64,000 bases of DNA from Bacteriovorax sp. Seq25_V (GCF_000447795.1 NZ_AUNI01000021.1:350824-414823); one strand, 5' to 3'; positions 51,876 through 61,797 are shown, counted from the stretch's first letter. Notes: generated by a model from the sequence alone, not told the origin. Made by a program: numbers and translations.

Positions 51876-53035
51876 TAAATTTCCTTATCTATCTTTTTGA
51901 TTACTGAAATTAAGTAATCGATATCGTTCTGATCTTGGTAAATACAAAAACCTAGCCTTAAGACACTATTTCTACTGTCACAGATAATATTTTCTTTTTT
52001 TAGTAATTCTACTACTTTCAGGCATCTTGTTGAATCATTAAAATCAAATGCTAAAAAATGCCCACGGAAATTTAAATTCTGTTTAATTGCTGAGCTTGCG
52101 AACTTAGTTCCTGCAATACCTGTGATGAAATAGTCCTCATTTTTAATCACATATTGATGGATGGTTTCGACACTAATCTTTTTATCTTTATACATTTCAA
52201 GTGTAGCGATGAAGCGATATATGGCCGTGTAGTCTTGTGTTGCTCCTGCAAAGCGAAGTCCATCATTACTGTATTGAATTTTGGAGTTATCTACAGTGTC
52301 GAGGTGAGCGAGGTCAGCAAACCATCCTGTATTGATTGGACGAAGTGTTGAGCATTGTGGAGAAATGAGAAAGCAGCTTCCTTCGCCAGCACTGGCGTAC
52401 TTATACCCCCCAGCTACAAAATAAGTATGATCTCCCATAAAGCTTAGATCTAGGGGGACGGCCATAAAGGAGTGGTAACCATCAATAAGTTGATAGTCTG
52501 CTTTAATGTTTAAGCTAAATTCTGCGAGAGCATCAATGGCGTAACCGCTATTGAAAAAAACGTTTGAATAGAAGGCTAATTGATAATTTTTTTCATGGCT
52601 CTTTTTTGAAAATCTTTCTTTAAAGGTTGAGTAAGGATAGGTTGGAACGATATCAACTTCACATAACCCTTCTTCGATAAGTCTATTGATTTGTCGTTCG
52701 AAACTATAGAATTCACTATCTGTACTTATAATTTTTAACTTACTATCCCGCCTAATAAGACTTGATAAAAAACGATAAACTAGCTCATGTGTATTAGGTG
52801 CATATGTAAAGTTCTTGTTTTTAATATTTAATACGTCACTGATTAGTTGATCTAGTCGCGAAATTTTCTTCTCAAAAAAATACCCCCACTTGTTATCAAC
52901 ATACTTAGCTGTATCATCCCAGTAGGCTAGTTGTGCTTCTCTCGAGCAATCTGGCCAGTAGTGGTGACTATGGCAAGCAAAGTGATACTTGCCTTCGTTT
53001 GCTTTTAGAAAATGTGTAAAGAGTGATTTATACAA
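51875..53035 (-). CDS. kynU: Kynureninase-like PLP-dependent enzyme
   Basis: A 386-residue class V aminotransferase-fold protein. The PLP-aspartate is in LIDGYHSFMAVPLDL and the Schiff-base lysine in VAGGYKYASAGEGSCF. Sequence order and the HSHHYWPD start fit the kynureninase family, which splits kynurenine to anthranilate and alanine. The neighbouring tryptophan 2,3-dioxygenase supports the assignment; some similar proteins act on other beta-keto amino acids. Starts two bases after the dioxygenase stop. Confidence 0.8.
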   Translation of the reverse strand: MYKSLFTHFLKANEGKYHFACHSHHYWPDCSREAQLAYWDDTAKYVDNKWGYFFEKKISRLDQLISDVLNIKNKNFTYAPNTHELVYRFLSSLIRRDSKLKIISTDSEFYSFERQINRLIEEGLCEVDIVPTYPYSTFKERFSKKSHEKNYQLAFYSNVFFNSGYAIDALAEFSLNIKADYQLIDGYHSFMAVPLDLSFMGDHTYFVAGGYKYASAGEGSCFLISPQCSTLRPINTGWFADLAHLDTVDNSKIQYSNDGLRFAGATQDYTAIYRFIATLEMYKDKKISVETIHQYVIKNEDYFITGIAGTKFASSAIKQNLNFRGHFLAFDFNDSTRCLKVVELLKKENIICDSRNSVLRLGFCIYQDQNDIDYLISVIKKIDKEI

Positions 53036-53036
53036 A

Positions 53037-54131
53037 TTAACCTCTGTAATTATAGTTCATCTGACTTGCAATAGATTCTGGGATTTTTGGAAGTGATGAA
53101 CGTGGAATTAGAAAGGTTGCTAGATTAAACAGGTCATTAAAGACTCTGTTATTTTCTGCAGCCATTTTTAAATATTGATGACCCGAAGATCCACCGGTTC
53201 CAATTTTTGTTCCAAGCATACGATGGGCCATTATTGCGTGACGATATCGCCAAGTCGTAAAGTTTTCGTCAATATCCATTAATGAATTTAGAATTTGAAA
53301 CGGCATGTGCAATATTGGTTGATCTCTATATAGTAGAATAAATAAAGCGTTTAAAGTTGCTTTTTGTGAAAGCCTTCTATCTCCCTTATCAAGTAGTTTT
53401 TTGTATTTCTTTTCATTGAAAAGAGAGTCAAACGTTTCTCTTGTTGCTGATAAGTTTGCAAGTTGAATTTGCAGTGACCTTTCATCTAAAAATGCCTGAT
53501 TGTCTTTGATCGTTATCTCATCGCCACAAAGCATATCTTCAACTGTTCCTTGATATTCACCCCAGAAATCAAATTCATCTGAAAATGAAAATGGCATTCT
53601 TTCTAGCCAGTCTTGGATAAGCTCTAGAAACGATTTTTCTTTTTCAAGATCTAAAAGTCTCGTCTGGTCTTCTTGATTTAATCTTCCAAGAAAATATTCT
53701 CTATCAACTTCTTTTCTTTGATTGGTTCTAAGCCCCATTAGAATTTCGATCTCTCTAAATTGTACACTTTGAAAACCCGAGGCCGGCACTAGTAGATCTC
53801 TAAATTCTAAGAAATCCATTGGAGTCATGGTCTCCATAATTGAAAGTTGATCGAGAAGGACCCCTTGAATTTTGATGATTCTTTCGAGGCGAGAGTTAAT
53901 AACTGAAAGTTCACTTTCTGGAATATTTTTTTGTTTAAAAATTTCACATCCACTTTTAAGTTCGTGAAGAATTTGCTTGAACCACAATTCATATACTTGA
54001 TGCACTATAATGAAAAGAGTCTCATCGTGAGCCTCATTTCCAGCATCTTTAGATTTTGGATGTTGAGTATCTAGTAATTTATTTAATTGAAGATAGTCTC
54101 CATAATAAACCGGCTCATGGATTTTTTGCAT
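53037..54131 (-). CDS. kynA: Tryptophan 2,3-dioxygenase
   Basis: A 364-residue heme enzyme opening the indole ring of tryptophan to N-formylkynurenine. VHQVYELWFKQILHEL is the substrate-binding block, and WRYRHAIMAHRMLGTKIGTGGSSG the heme-His and Gly-rich loop. It is longer than typical bacterial forms (~280 residues) and nearer the length of animal enzymes. First gene of a three-gene minus-strand operon with the kynureninase and an acyltransferase. No formamidase gene is present between them. Confidence 0.93.
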   Translation of the reverse strand: MQKIHEPVYYGDYLQLNKLLDTQHPKSKDAGNEAHDETLFIIVHQVYELWFKQILHELKSGCEIFKQKNIPESELSVINSRLERIIKIQGVLLDQLSIMETMTPMDFLEFRDLLVPASGFQSVQFREIEILMGLRTNQRKEVDREYFLGRLNQEDQTRLLDLEKEKSFLELIQDWLERMPFSFSDEFDFWGEYQGTVEDMLCGDEITIKDNQAFLDERSLQIQLANLSATRETFDSLFNEKKYKKLLDKGDRRLSQKATLNALFILLYRDQPILHMPFQILNSLMDIDENFTTWRYRHAIMAHRMLGTKIGTGGSSGHQYLKMAAENNRVFNDLFNLATFLIPRSSLPKIPESIASQMNYNYRG

Positions 54132-54208
54132 TTTTATACTCCTAAATTTATATCCTTAATGATAGCTTACATACACGTAATAGCTCAAATCTAAAAAGGT
54201 TGGATATA

Positions 54209-55177
54209 ATGATAAATATTAGTTATGAGAAATATAAAAAGTTTTTGCCAGTAGTCATCGCAACTGTCTTTTCATTAATTTTCGTAGGTAGTGTCGTTAG
54301 AACAACCGGCTCGGGTATGGGGTGTCCAGATTGGCCAAAATGTTTTGGACAATTTATTCCACCGACTCATATTGATCAGCTTCCTGCAGATTATAAATCT
54401 CTGTATAAAGTAGCAGGAAGAGAGATTGCCGATTTCAGTGCATTTAAAACATGGATCGAATACACAAATAGGCTATTTGGAGTGTGGACTGGAATTGCCA
54501 CTCTTATTCTTGCATTTCTTGGTTTAAAAATTAGAAAAAGTCATAGTCTCATTAATAAATTGTCTATATCGGCGCTTTTGTTAGTAATTTTTAATGGATG
54601 GTTAGGTTCAAAAGTTGTCTCAACTCACCTTATGCCGGGAATTATTACTGCTCATATGATCCTAGCGATGCTGCTAGTATTTTGTTTATTGAAAATTAAG
54701 TATCTTGTCGTAAATATTGAACCGGTTATTGTTGATAATATCAAAAAATATAAAAATGTAAGTCTTATTCTACTTGTAATGGTTTTTGTACAGATTATTT
54801 TAGGGACACAAGTGAGAGAGCAGATCGATCATATTACTAATCATAACCATGATCTTCCTAGGGCTAATTGGGTAGAGAATCTTGATATGGTATTTTACGT
54901 TCATAGAAGTTTTTCGATTGCTATCGTACTTGGACTTTTTTACTTCCTAAAGAATATTATCAAGGAAGTGAAGGGGAGCGTAGAACTTAAAAAAATTGCG
55001 ACGAAATTAGTACTTGTTATGTTTGGAGAAGTTGCTGCAGGAGCAATTCTTGTTTATTTTAAATTCCCTGCACCTATGCAGTCGCTTCACCTAATTTTCT
55101 CAATTTTAATGATAGCTTATCTCTTTGAAATTACAATGATTCTGTTCAAGTCTAAATCACGTGAAGTTGCCCTTTAA
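54209..55177 (+). CDS. ctaA: CtaA/Cox15-type heme A synthase
   Basis: A 322-residue membrane protein with eight predicted helices. The block VVRTTGSGMGCPDWPKCFGQFIPP is characteristic of heme A synthase. Three of the four heme-binding histidines are clear (AHMI, VHRSF, SLHLI); the first is Asn (YTNRLFG), a change known in some Cox15-type lineages. It oxidises heme O to heme A for the caa3 oxidase. Start ATG 54209 follows AAGG by nine bases; TTG 54200 is unlikely. Confidence 0.88.
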   Translation: MINISYEKYKKFLPVVIATVFSLIFVGSVVRTTGSGMGCPDWPKCFGQFIPPTHIDQLPADYKSLYKVAGREIADFSAFKTWIEYTNRLFGVWTGIATLILAFLGLKIRKSHSLINKLSISALLLVIFNGWLGSKVVSTHLMPGIITAHMILAMLLVFCLLKIKYLVVNIEPVIVDNIKKYKNVSLILLVMVFVQIILGTQVREQIDHITNHNHDLPRANWVENLDMVFYVHRSFSIAIVLGLFYFLKNIIKEVKGSVELKKIATKLVLVMFGEVAAGAILVYFKFPAPMQSLHLIFSILMIAYLFEITMILFKSKSREVAL

Positions 55178-55226
55178 TAGGGGAGAGTGTATAAGCATTT
55201 AAATTTGACTAATAAAGACATAAAAA

Positions 55227-56975
55227 GTGACGAAAACCTTTGCTCTAATAAATATACTACTGACTTTTGCTCTGATGACGCTGGGATCATACACGCAATC
55301 AAGTGCGGCTGGCCTAGAGTGTCTTAATTGGCCTATTTGTTATCAAGTTACTGCACAACCATCTATGTCTCTTTTTGGGATAAGTTATGCTTTTTTACAT
55401 CGAGCAATTGCTGGTCTTGTTATTATTCTCAATACTTACCTATTTTTTAAAGACCGAGAAAATAGAGCTTATCGCTTAGGCCTTTTTCTCCTTATCGTTC
55501 AGTCTATTCTTGGTGGCTTAAATGTATTTTATAAATTCCCAACAATTATGAGCGTGGCGCATCTTTATATTAGTATTGCATATATTATTATTTTTGCGCG
55601 TTCACTTTTCCACTTTGATTCAAGTCGTAAATTAACGGTTAAAACTGGGCTTATTAAAGATTTAATATCTCTTTCAATTGTCTTTGTTGTCATCCAGTTC
55701 TTTCTTGGTGGCATTATCAATCATACTTCCTCTGCTCTTACATGTAGTGACGGAGCGAAAGTTAGCTTCTCTTGTTTTGAAGCAGGTGCATACACATGGT
55801 TTCCAATGAAGGTTTCTTCGAAAATCCATATGCTTCATAGATTCAATTCAGTGCTTATATTATTAAGTGTTGTAAGTATTTTTTTAATTTCTGCTTTAAA
55901 AAAATTTAGAGAATTATATATGCCTGCAATATTTGGACTTTGGATGATTGGCAATCAAGTTGTTGGTGCCGGAAAAATGTTATCCGATATGGCCATTGGA
56001 GATAGTTCTCTATCTCAATCTCTTCACTTGTTGCTCGCAACGTGTTTACTGATAGTTCTTTTCTATCTTAGGGGACTGGTTTGCTACCTTGAAAGAAAAA
56101 GTTTTGGTGTTGAGAAAGAAACTTTTTTAAGTGATCTTTTTGAGTTAACAAAACCAAGGCTAGGTCTACTTGTTGTCGCAACAATTTTCTCTGGTGTTTT
56201 ACTCTCAGGAGAAATCGTAGATTTCTTTTACCTGAGCTGGGCAATTTTTCTTTCGACGTTAATTGTTGCATCTGCGACAACTCTAAACTGCTATATGGAA
56301 ATTGATGTCGATGCTAAAATGGAGCGAACAAAAAATCGCGCCCTACCTTCGGGCCGATTATCTAAGAATGCCGCTTTAACACAGGGAATACTTCTTATTG
56401 CAATTGCATTTCCATTAACTGGTCTTACTGTGAATTGGTCGACTGCAATTCTTGGAATGGTTGCATTCCTAATTTATCTTTTTGCTTACACTCCAATGAA
56501 GCAGCATAGTCCATTCGCCTTATATGTTGGGGCGATCCCTGGAGCAATTCCTCCTGTTATGGGAAGAACAATTGTAGTGGGATATATTGACCCGCTAGCT
56601 TGGATTTTGTTTGCGGTTCTATTTATTTGGCAATTACCACACTTCATGGCGATTTCGATTTATCACAATGATGATTATTTATCAGGTGGTATTAAGGTCT
56701 ATTCTCACTTTTGGAATGAGAAATTACTCAAAATTGCAATTTTTCTTTTAACAATAATTTTAGTTTTAATTTCTTTGCTTCCAACTTATTTAGAGTTGAT
56801 GCCATATGGTTATTGCATAGCGGCTTTTATCCTCGGCTTAGTGTTTATAGTCCTTTCGGCGATTGGCTTCTTTACTAAGACGAAAGAAAATTATGTTTCT
56901 TGGGCTAGGCGTTACTTTTGGGGGTCTATTATTTACCTTCCTCTACTCATGGCGGCAATGATTTTCCTTAGCTAA
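55227..56975 (+). CDS. ctaB: CtaA-like/CtaB (heme O synthase) fusion
   Basis: A 582-residue membrane protein. Residues 1-~280 form a second CtaA-like eight-helix domain (GSYTQSSAAGLECLNWPIC; histidines in FLHRAIA, VAHLY, MLHRFNS, SLHLLL, all four present). Residues ~290-582 are protoheme IX farnesyltransferase (FELTKPRLGLLV; NCYMEIDVDAKMERTKNRAL; WQLPHFMAISIYHNDDY). The two catalyse consecutive steps, heme B to O to A. The GTG start lacks a good binding site. Upstream of the COX operon. Confidence 0.9.
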   Translation: MTKTFALINILLTFALMTLGSYTQSSAAGLECLNWPICYQVTAQPSMSLFGISYAFLHRAIAGLVIILNTYLFFKDRENRAYRLGLFLLIVQSILGGLNVFYKFPTIMSVAHLYISIAYIIIFARSLFHFDSSRKLTVKTGLIKDLISLSIVFVVIQFFLGGIINHTSSALTCSDGAKVSFSCFEAGAYTWFPMKVSSKIHMLHRFNSVLILLSVVSIFLISALKKFRELYMPAIFGLWMIGNQVVGAGKMLSDMAIGDSSLSQSLHLLLATCLLIVLFYLRGLVCYLERKSFGVEKETFLSDLFELTKPRLGLLVVATIFSGVLLSGEIVDFFYLSWAIFLSTLIVASATTLNCYMEIDVDAKMERTKNRALPSGRLSKNAALTQGILLIAIAFPLTGLTVNWSTAILGMVAFLIYLFAYTPMKQHSPFALYVGAIPGAIPPVMGRTIVVGYIDPLAWILFAVLFIWQLPHFMAISIYHNDDYLSGGIKVYSHFWNEKLLKIAIFLLTIILVLISLLPTYLELMPYGYCIAAFILGLVFIVLSAIGFFTKTKENYVSWARRYFWGSIIYLPLLMAAMIFLS

Positions 56976-57009
56976 AACGTGGAAAATATATTAAAAAGAA
57001 GTTAAAATT

Positions 57010-57038
57010 TTGTACGTATTTCATTGTTAATATATATT
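57010..57038 (+). promoter_or_regulatory. Promoter of the caa3 oxidase operon
   Basis: TTGTAC (57010-57015), a 17-base spacer and TATATT (57033-57038), 24 bases before the ctaC ATG. Confidence 0.6.
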
Positions 57039-57062
57039 GGATTTCAATAGAAGGAAGGTTCT

Positions 57063-57872
57063 ATGGGATTTTTTAGCCCTCTTTTATCTGCCGCAGTTGT
57101 AAATACTGCTGGAAAACACATGAGTCTTTGGGAGAGTATGCAACCACCCGAAGATATCTCAGTTAATGGTCATCTTATTGATTGGCTATTTGGTTACACT
57201 ACTTACATGAATATTTTCTTTTTCATTTTAGTGTGTGCTGGTCTATTTGGTTTTTCTTACTTTTATCAAGCAAAGAAACATCCAAAAGCTTACTACACTT
57301 ATGGAAACAGAAAGATTCACGTTATCGTAGCAACGATCATTGGTCTTTCAGTATTCATCGGTATCGACATGAACATTACGAGAATGTCTAACAACGACTT
57401 CGTTGGTGTTTTCACAAATTGGCCAAAAGAAGAAGAGAACCCAGTTCAAATTCAAGCTTTGGCACAACAGTGGGCATGGCACTTTCGTTACGCTGGTAAA
57501 GACGGTGTCTTCAATACTGAAGATGATGTTGTTCAATTAAATGACCTTCGTCTTCCAATTGATAGAAAAGTCATTATTCAAGTTTTATCTAAAGATGTAA
57601 TTCATTCACTATATTTTCCAAATGCGAGAAGAAAAGTTGATGCGATTCCTGGAAGACTTACTAGAGTTTGGTGGGAACCAACGAAAGCTGGTAACTGGGA
57701 TATCGCTTGTGCAGAGATGTGTGGAACTTACCACTACAGAATGAAAGCGCACCTGACGACTTATTCGCAAGAGGACTACGCTGCATGGCTTGAGGAAGCA
57801 CAAGAAAAAGCTCTTCAAGAAAATGATCCAGAGAATCCAGAATTATTCTGGGGCTGGAAATGGCAGTGGTAA
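57063..57872 (+). CDS. ctaC: Cytochrome c oxidase subunit II
   Basis: A 269-residue protein with two membrane helices (~47-67 and 88-105) and a periplasmic cupredoxin domain. The binuclear CuA ligands are in DVIHSLYFP (His) and CAEMCGTYHYRM (Cys, Glu, Cys, His, Met). The aromatic patch QQWAWHFRY conducts electrons from cytochrome c. It has no fused cytochrome c domain; the separate diheme lipoprotein downstream may take that role. Confidence 0.96.
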   Translation: MGFFSPLLSAAVVNTAGKHMSLWESMQPPEDISVNGHLIDWLFGYTTYMNIFFFILVCAGLFGFSYFYQAKKHPKAYYTYGNRKIHVIVATIIGLSVFIGIDMNITRMSNNDFVGVFTNWPKEEENPVQIQALAQQWAWHFRYAGKDGVFNTEDDVVQLNDLRLPIDRKVIIQVLSKDVIHSLYFPNARRKVDAIPGRLTRVWWEPTKAGNWDIACAEMCGTYHYRMKAHLTTYSQEDYAAWLEEAQEKALQENDPENPELFWGWKWQW

Positions 57873-57899
57873 TCAAAGATTTAATTTAGGAGAAATAAA

Positions 57900-59633
57900 A
57901 TGGCGTTTTTTGAACAGCATATTCACTCAGAGCCTACATCTTTTTTATCAAAGTATGTATTTTCTTTTGACCACAAAGTAATTGGTAAGCAATTTCTTTG
58001 GTACGGAATTTTCTTTCTAGGTATCGGGGGTATGATGGCCCTTATGATCCGTTGGACTCTAGCTTTCCCTGGACAAGCTTTTCCTGTGATTGGTCAATTC
58101 TTATTCCCAGAAACTGGTGGGATTGTTCCTCCTGATACGTACGCGATGTTATTTACTATGCACGGTACAATCATGATCTTCTACGCAATTACTCCAATTC
58201 TTATTGGTGCGTTTGGGAACTTCTTAATTCCTCTGCAGATTGGTGCGAGAGATATGGTTTTCCCACTTCTTAATATGCTTTCATTTTGGTTAGCATTTAT
58301 ATCAGCAGTTATTCTACTTGGTTCGCTATTTACTCCACTTGGAGCAGCGGCAGGTGGTTGGACTTCTTATCCAACACTTTCAACGTTAATTGGTTCACCT
58401 GGTGCAGGTCAGACTCTTTGGACTCTTGCTCTGTTTATCCTTGGTGTTTCTTCGACAATGGGTGCAGTAAACTACATCACTACAATTATCGTTCTTAGAG
58501 CTCCAGGTATGGGATACTTTGATATGCCACTATCTGTATGGGGTCTAGGATTAACAGCTATCTTAAACGCAATTTTCCTTCCAGTTCTTGGGGCTGGTTT
58601 ATTACTTTTAATTTTTGATAGAGTTTTTGGAACAACTTTCTTCCTTGCTGGTGCTGCTGCAACTTCAGGAACAGGTGACCCGATTCTTTTCCAACACGTA
58701 TTTTGGATCTTCGGTCACCCAGAAGTTTACATCCTAATTCTTCCAGCGTGGGGGATTGTATCTGACTTACTTTCTTTCTTCGCTAGAAAACCAGCATTTG
58801 GTGCAAAAGCAACTGCTCTTGCAATGACTTCAATTACAATTCTTTCAACAATTGTTTACGGTCACCACATGTATACGACACAGATGAGTCCACTTTTAAC
58901 TCAGTCGTTTATGACTCTAACTATGACGATTTCAATTCCATCTGCGATTTTCTTTGCAAACTGGCTTGGAACTATTTGGAAAGGATCAATTAGATTCCCA
59001 ACTCCAATGGTTTTCTCTCTTGGTGTTGTATTCGTTTTTGGTCTTGGAGGTTTAACAGGTCTTTACCTTGCAACTGTAACAACTGACCTTTACCTACACG
59101 ATACTTACTTCGTAGTTGGTCACTTCCATTATACAATGGCCGCTTCTGTTCTACTTGGTGGATACGCAGCTATTTACTTTTGGATGCCAAAGATGTTTGG
59201 AAAAATGTTAAATGAAACTCTTGGACATATCCACTTTTGGCTAACATTCCTTGGGCTTAACGGTGTTTTCATGGGAATGATGATCGTTGGTTACGCGGGT
59301 ATGCACAGACGTATTTATAATCCATTTGTTTATGACTTCTTAAAGCACCTGATTCCAATGAACTCATTTATTACTTGGTCAGCGCTTTTAATGGGATTTG
59401 CGCAAATTTTCTTCGTGATCAACTTTGTTTACACAGTTTTCTTCAAGAAGGAAAAAGCAACTGACAACCCATGGGAAGTTGGAACACTTGAGTGGACGAT
59501 TCCATCTCCAGCTCCAGTTTATAACTTTAAAGAAATCCCTGTTGTTAAGTGTGGACCACACGAGTTTGGTAACCCAGCACTAACAGGTGATAGAGACTTC
59601 CAATATCAAACAGAAGAGATTGCGGGAGCATAA
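57900..59633 (+). CDS. ctaD: Cytochrome c oxidase subunit I
   Basis: A 577-residue heme-copper oxidase core with 12 or more helices. Heme a and a3 and CuB ligands are visible: MHGTIMIFYA, GHPEVYILILPAWG (with the cross-linked Tyr), YGHHMYTTQMSP and VGHFHYTMAAS. It reduces oxygen to water and pumps protons. It overlaps the next gene (TAATG). Confidence 0.98.
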   Translation: MAFFEQHIHSEPTSFLSKYVFSFDHKVIGKQFLWYGIFFLGIGGMMALMIRWTLAFPGQAFPVIGQFLFPETGGIVPPDTYAMLFTMHGTIMIFYAITPILIGAFGNFLIPLQIGARDMVFPLLNMLSFWLAFISAVILLGSLFTPLGAAAGGWTSYPTLSTLIGSPGAGQTLWTLALFILGVSSTMGAVNYITTIIVLRAPGMGYFDMPLSVWGLGLTAILNAIFLPVLGAGLLLLIFDRVFGTTFFLAGAAATSGTGDPILFQHVFWIFGHPEVYILILPAWGIVSDLLSFFARKPAFGAKATALAMTSITILSTIVYGHHMYTTQMSPLLTQSFMTLTMTISIPSAIFFANWLGTIWKGSIRFPTPMVFSLGVVFVFGLGGLTGLYLATVTTDLYLHDTYFVVGHFHYTMAASVLLGGYAAIYFWMPKMFGKMLNETLGHIHFWLTFLGLNGVFMGMMIVGYAGMHRRIYNPFVYDFLKHLIPMNSFITWSALLMGFAQIFFVINFVYTVFFKKEKATDNPWEVGTLEWTIPSPAPVYNFKEIPVVKCGPHEFGNPALTGDRDFQYQTEEIAGA

Positions 59634-60214
59634 TGAGTCAAGTAGCAGAAATAAAACATTTCGAAGGTAAGAAGATCGTTTCATCTATTGGGATGATAGT
59701 TCTTCTTATTTCTTTTACGATGCTTTTTGCAACGCTACTCCTTGGCTATGTTGTTTTTAGAATGACAAGTGAAGTATGGCCACCTATGGGGATTCAAAGA
59801 ATTTCTCTTGTGCTGCCAACGATCAGTACAATCATTATTGCCCTGAGTTCGTTAACATACTTTAATTTTGAAAAATCATATAAGGCGAAAGAATTAAAGA
59901 ATGCAAAGCTAAATTTTGCTCTTACTTTCTTGGCCGGGCTAGCTTTCATGTTTGTTCAAGTTACTTTATGGCAATCAATGAAGCTTCAAGGTCTATATGT
60001 AACTGGTGGAATATTTCCATCGATGTTTTATGCTCTTACATGGGTACACGCTGCTCACATTGTAATGGCAATTTTCGCTCTACTTCTTATTGTTCCATCT
60101 TTACTAAAAGGGTATGTGGCAACGAAAGAATTATGGGTTGAAAATATTGGGAAGTTTTGGCACTTCCTTGGGATTGTTTGGTTTGTAATGTACATAATAA
60201 TGTTCGTTTTTTAA
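59633..60214 (+). CDS. Cytochrome c oxidase subunit III-like protein
   Basis: A 193-residue, five-helix protein. MLFATLLLGYVVFRM, LAFMFVQVTLWQSM, TWVHAAHIVMAIFAL and GKFWHFLGIVWFVMYI correspond to COX III helices, in the position subunit III usually holds after ctaD. It is shorter and more divergent than the one at 45175. Confidence 0.88.
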   Translation: MSQVAEIKHFEGKKIVSSIGMIVLLISFTMLFATLLLGYVVFRMTSEVWPPMGIQRISLVLPTISTIIIALSSLTYFNFEKSYKAKELKNAKLNFALTFLAGLAFMFVQVTLWQSMKLQGLYVTGGIFPSMFYALTWVHAAHIVMAIFALLLIVPSLLKGYVATKELWVENIGKFWHFLGIVWFVMYIIMFVF

Positions 60215-60224
60215 GAGGATAACT

Positions 60225-61097
60225 ATGAAGAAAACTTGGTTAACATTAACAACTTTATTTGTTCTTCTAAGTATGGTTTCTTGTCAAGAAAGTCATTTTA
60301 GAGAGGATAAAGTATTTGCTGGTGGGCTTTATGTAAAAAAAGAAGTCCTAAACAAAGGTAAGCAAATATATACAGAGTTTTGTATGCCTTGCCACGGTGT
60401 CGATGGTGACGGTAAAGGTGTAGCTGCTAAATCAATGAAAGTACCACCAAGAGATTTTACTACTGGTGTATTTAAATTTGGTGAAGTTGTTGCCGGTGAA
60501 TTACCACATGATGCGCATTTATTTAAAATCCTAGAAAAAGGTCTACACGGAACAGCGATGCTTCCATGGGATTTAAAACATGATCAAATGTTTGCTGTTG
60601 TTCAATATATTAAAACTTTCGCACCACAAGTTTGGGAAGGAAAGGATAAGAAACTTGGAGAGCAAATTGTAATCACTAAAGACCCATATGGAGAAGCTCA
60701 CAAGGCTGCTGCTATCGAAGCTGGTAAAAAAGTTTACCACGGTGAAGCTTCATGTTGGTCATGTCATAGAGCTTATGTAGACAAGCAAGAGCTTGCAAAA
60801 ATCACTGACTCAAAAGTATCTGACATTGGAGAGGATGCTTACCAAGTAAAACTTCAAGAAACAGAGTGGGGATTTAAAAACCTTCCACCAGAGTTCACTT
60901 GGAATGCAGTTAGAAGTGCAACAACAGTAGAAGAGTTATATGTGAGACTTGCCGCTGGTGTTGGTGGTACAGCAATGCCAAGCTGGAAAGGTACAATCAC
61001 TGACGAGCAAATCTGGGCTGTTTCTCACTATGTAAAATCTCTAATGGATCTTAAAGATTCTCCTGAGAGAAAAGAATTTATGGAGAGTATTAAGTAA
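60225..61097 (+). CDS. Diheme c-type cytochrome lipoprotein
   Basis: A 290-residue protein. The lipoprotein signal ends in MVSC. Two heme sites, CMPCHGVDGDGKG (~57) and CWSCHRAYV (~180), lie in two cytochrome c domains, each with a later Met (AMLPW, AMPSW) as a likely axial ligand. Anchored at a membrane surface, it probably donates electrons to CuA. Ten bases after the COX III gene. Confidence 0.92.
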   Translation: MKKTWLTLTTLFVLLSMVSCQESHFREDKVFAGGLYVKKEVLNKGKQIYTEFCMPCHGVDGDGKGVAAKSMKVPPRDFTTGVFKFGEVVAGELPHDAHLFKILEKGLHGTAMLPWDLKHDQMFAVVQYIKTFAPQVWEGKDKKLGEQIVITKDPYGEAHKAAAIEAGKKVYHGEASCWSCHRAYVDKQELAKITDSKVSDIGEDAYQVKLQETEWGFKNLPPEFTWNAVRSATTVEELYVRLAAGVGGTAMPSWKGTITDEQIWAVSHYVKSLMDLKDSPERKEFMESIK

Positions 61098-61098
61098 A

Positions 61099-61776
61099 AT
61101 GACTGCATACGTAGGATACAAACGAAATGGAAACCTTTTTGAAAAGCTTGTGACAAACAAGCTTTTCTGGTTTTTATTTATTGCTTTTACATTTTCGTAT
61201 CCTATCTACAGATCAGTTTACCGTGAACTTCCACCACCGTTACCTGTTATTAAAAAAGTTCCGGACTTTTCACTTGTAAATGATTTCAAAAAGCCAGTTA
61301 CAAATAAAGATCTTCTTGGAAAAGTTTATATTGCAAATTTTATTTTCACGACTTGTCCTTCTTCTTGCTTAAGACTTACTGCCGAAATGGAAAAAGTCCA
61401 GAAAAGAGTAAGAGGTCTAGGTCAAAATGTAGCTCTTGTCTCTTTTACTGTTGACCCATTAACGGACACACCAGAGGTTCTTTATAAGTATGCACGTAAG
61501 AAAAATGCTAACCCATTTGTATGGAGCTTTTTAACAGGAGATAAGGAAGAATTGAAAAAACTTGTTATCGATGGCTTCAATGTCCCAATGGGAGACAAAG
61601 AAGCTGTAGATGCAGTTGTTGATAGAGAAACAGTAACAATGTTCGATATTGCTCATACTGAAAAATTTGTGCTTGTTGATCACCATGGGGATATTCGTGG
61701 TTATTACGATTCAACGAGTGACGATATTAATAAGATGATGATCGATATAGGTTTATTAATTAACAGAAAAAATTAG
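61099..61776 (+). CDS. Sco1/SenC copper chaperone
   Basis: A 225-residue protein with one N-terminal helix and a thioredoxin-like fold. The copper ligands are CPSSC (~92-96) and the His in DIAHTEKFVLVD (~190). It matures the CuA centre of subunit II. It follows the diheme cytochrome with a one-base gap. Confidence 0.93.
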   Translation: MTAYVGYKRNGNLFEKLVTNKLFWFLFIAFTFSYPIYRSVYRELPPPLPVIKKVPDFSLVNDFKKPVTNKDLLGKVYIANFIFTTCPSSCLRLTAEMEKVQKRVRGLGQNVALVSFTVDPLTDTPEVLYKYARKKNANPFVWSFLTGDKEELKKLVIDGFNVPMGDKEAVDAVVDRETVTMFDIAHTEKFVLVDHHGDIRGYYDSTSDDINKMMIDIGLLINRKN

Positions 61777-61797
61777 TTTAATACTTAGGAGAAGACG

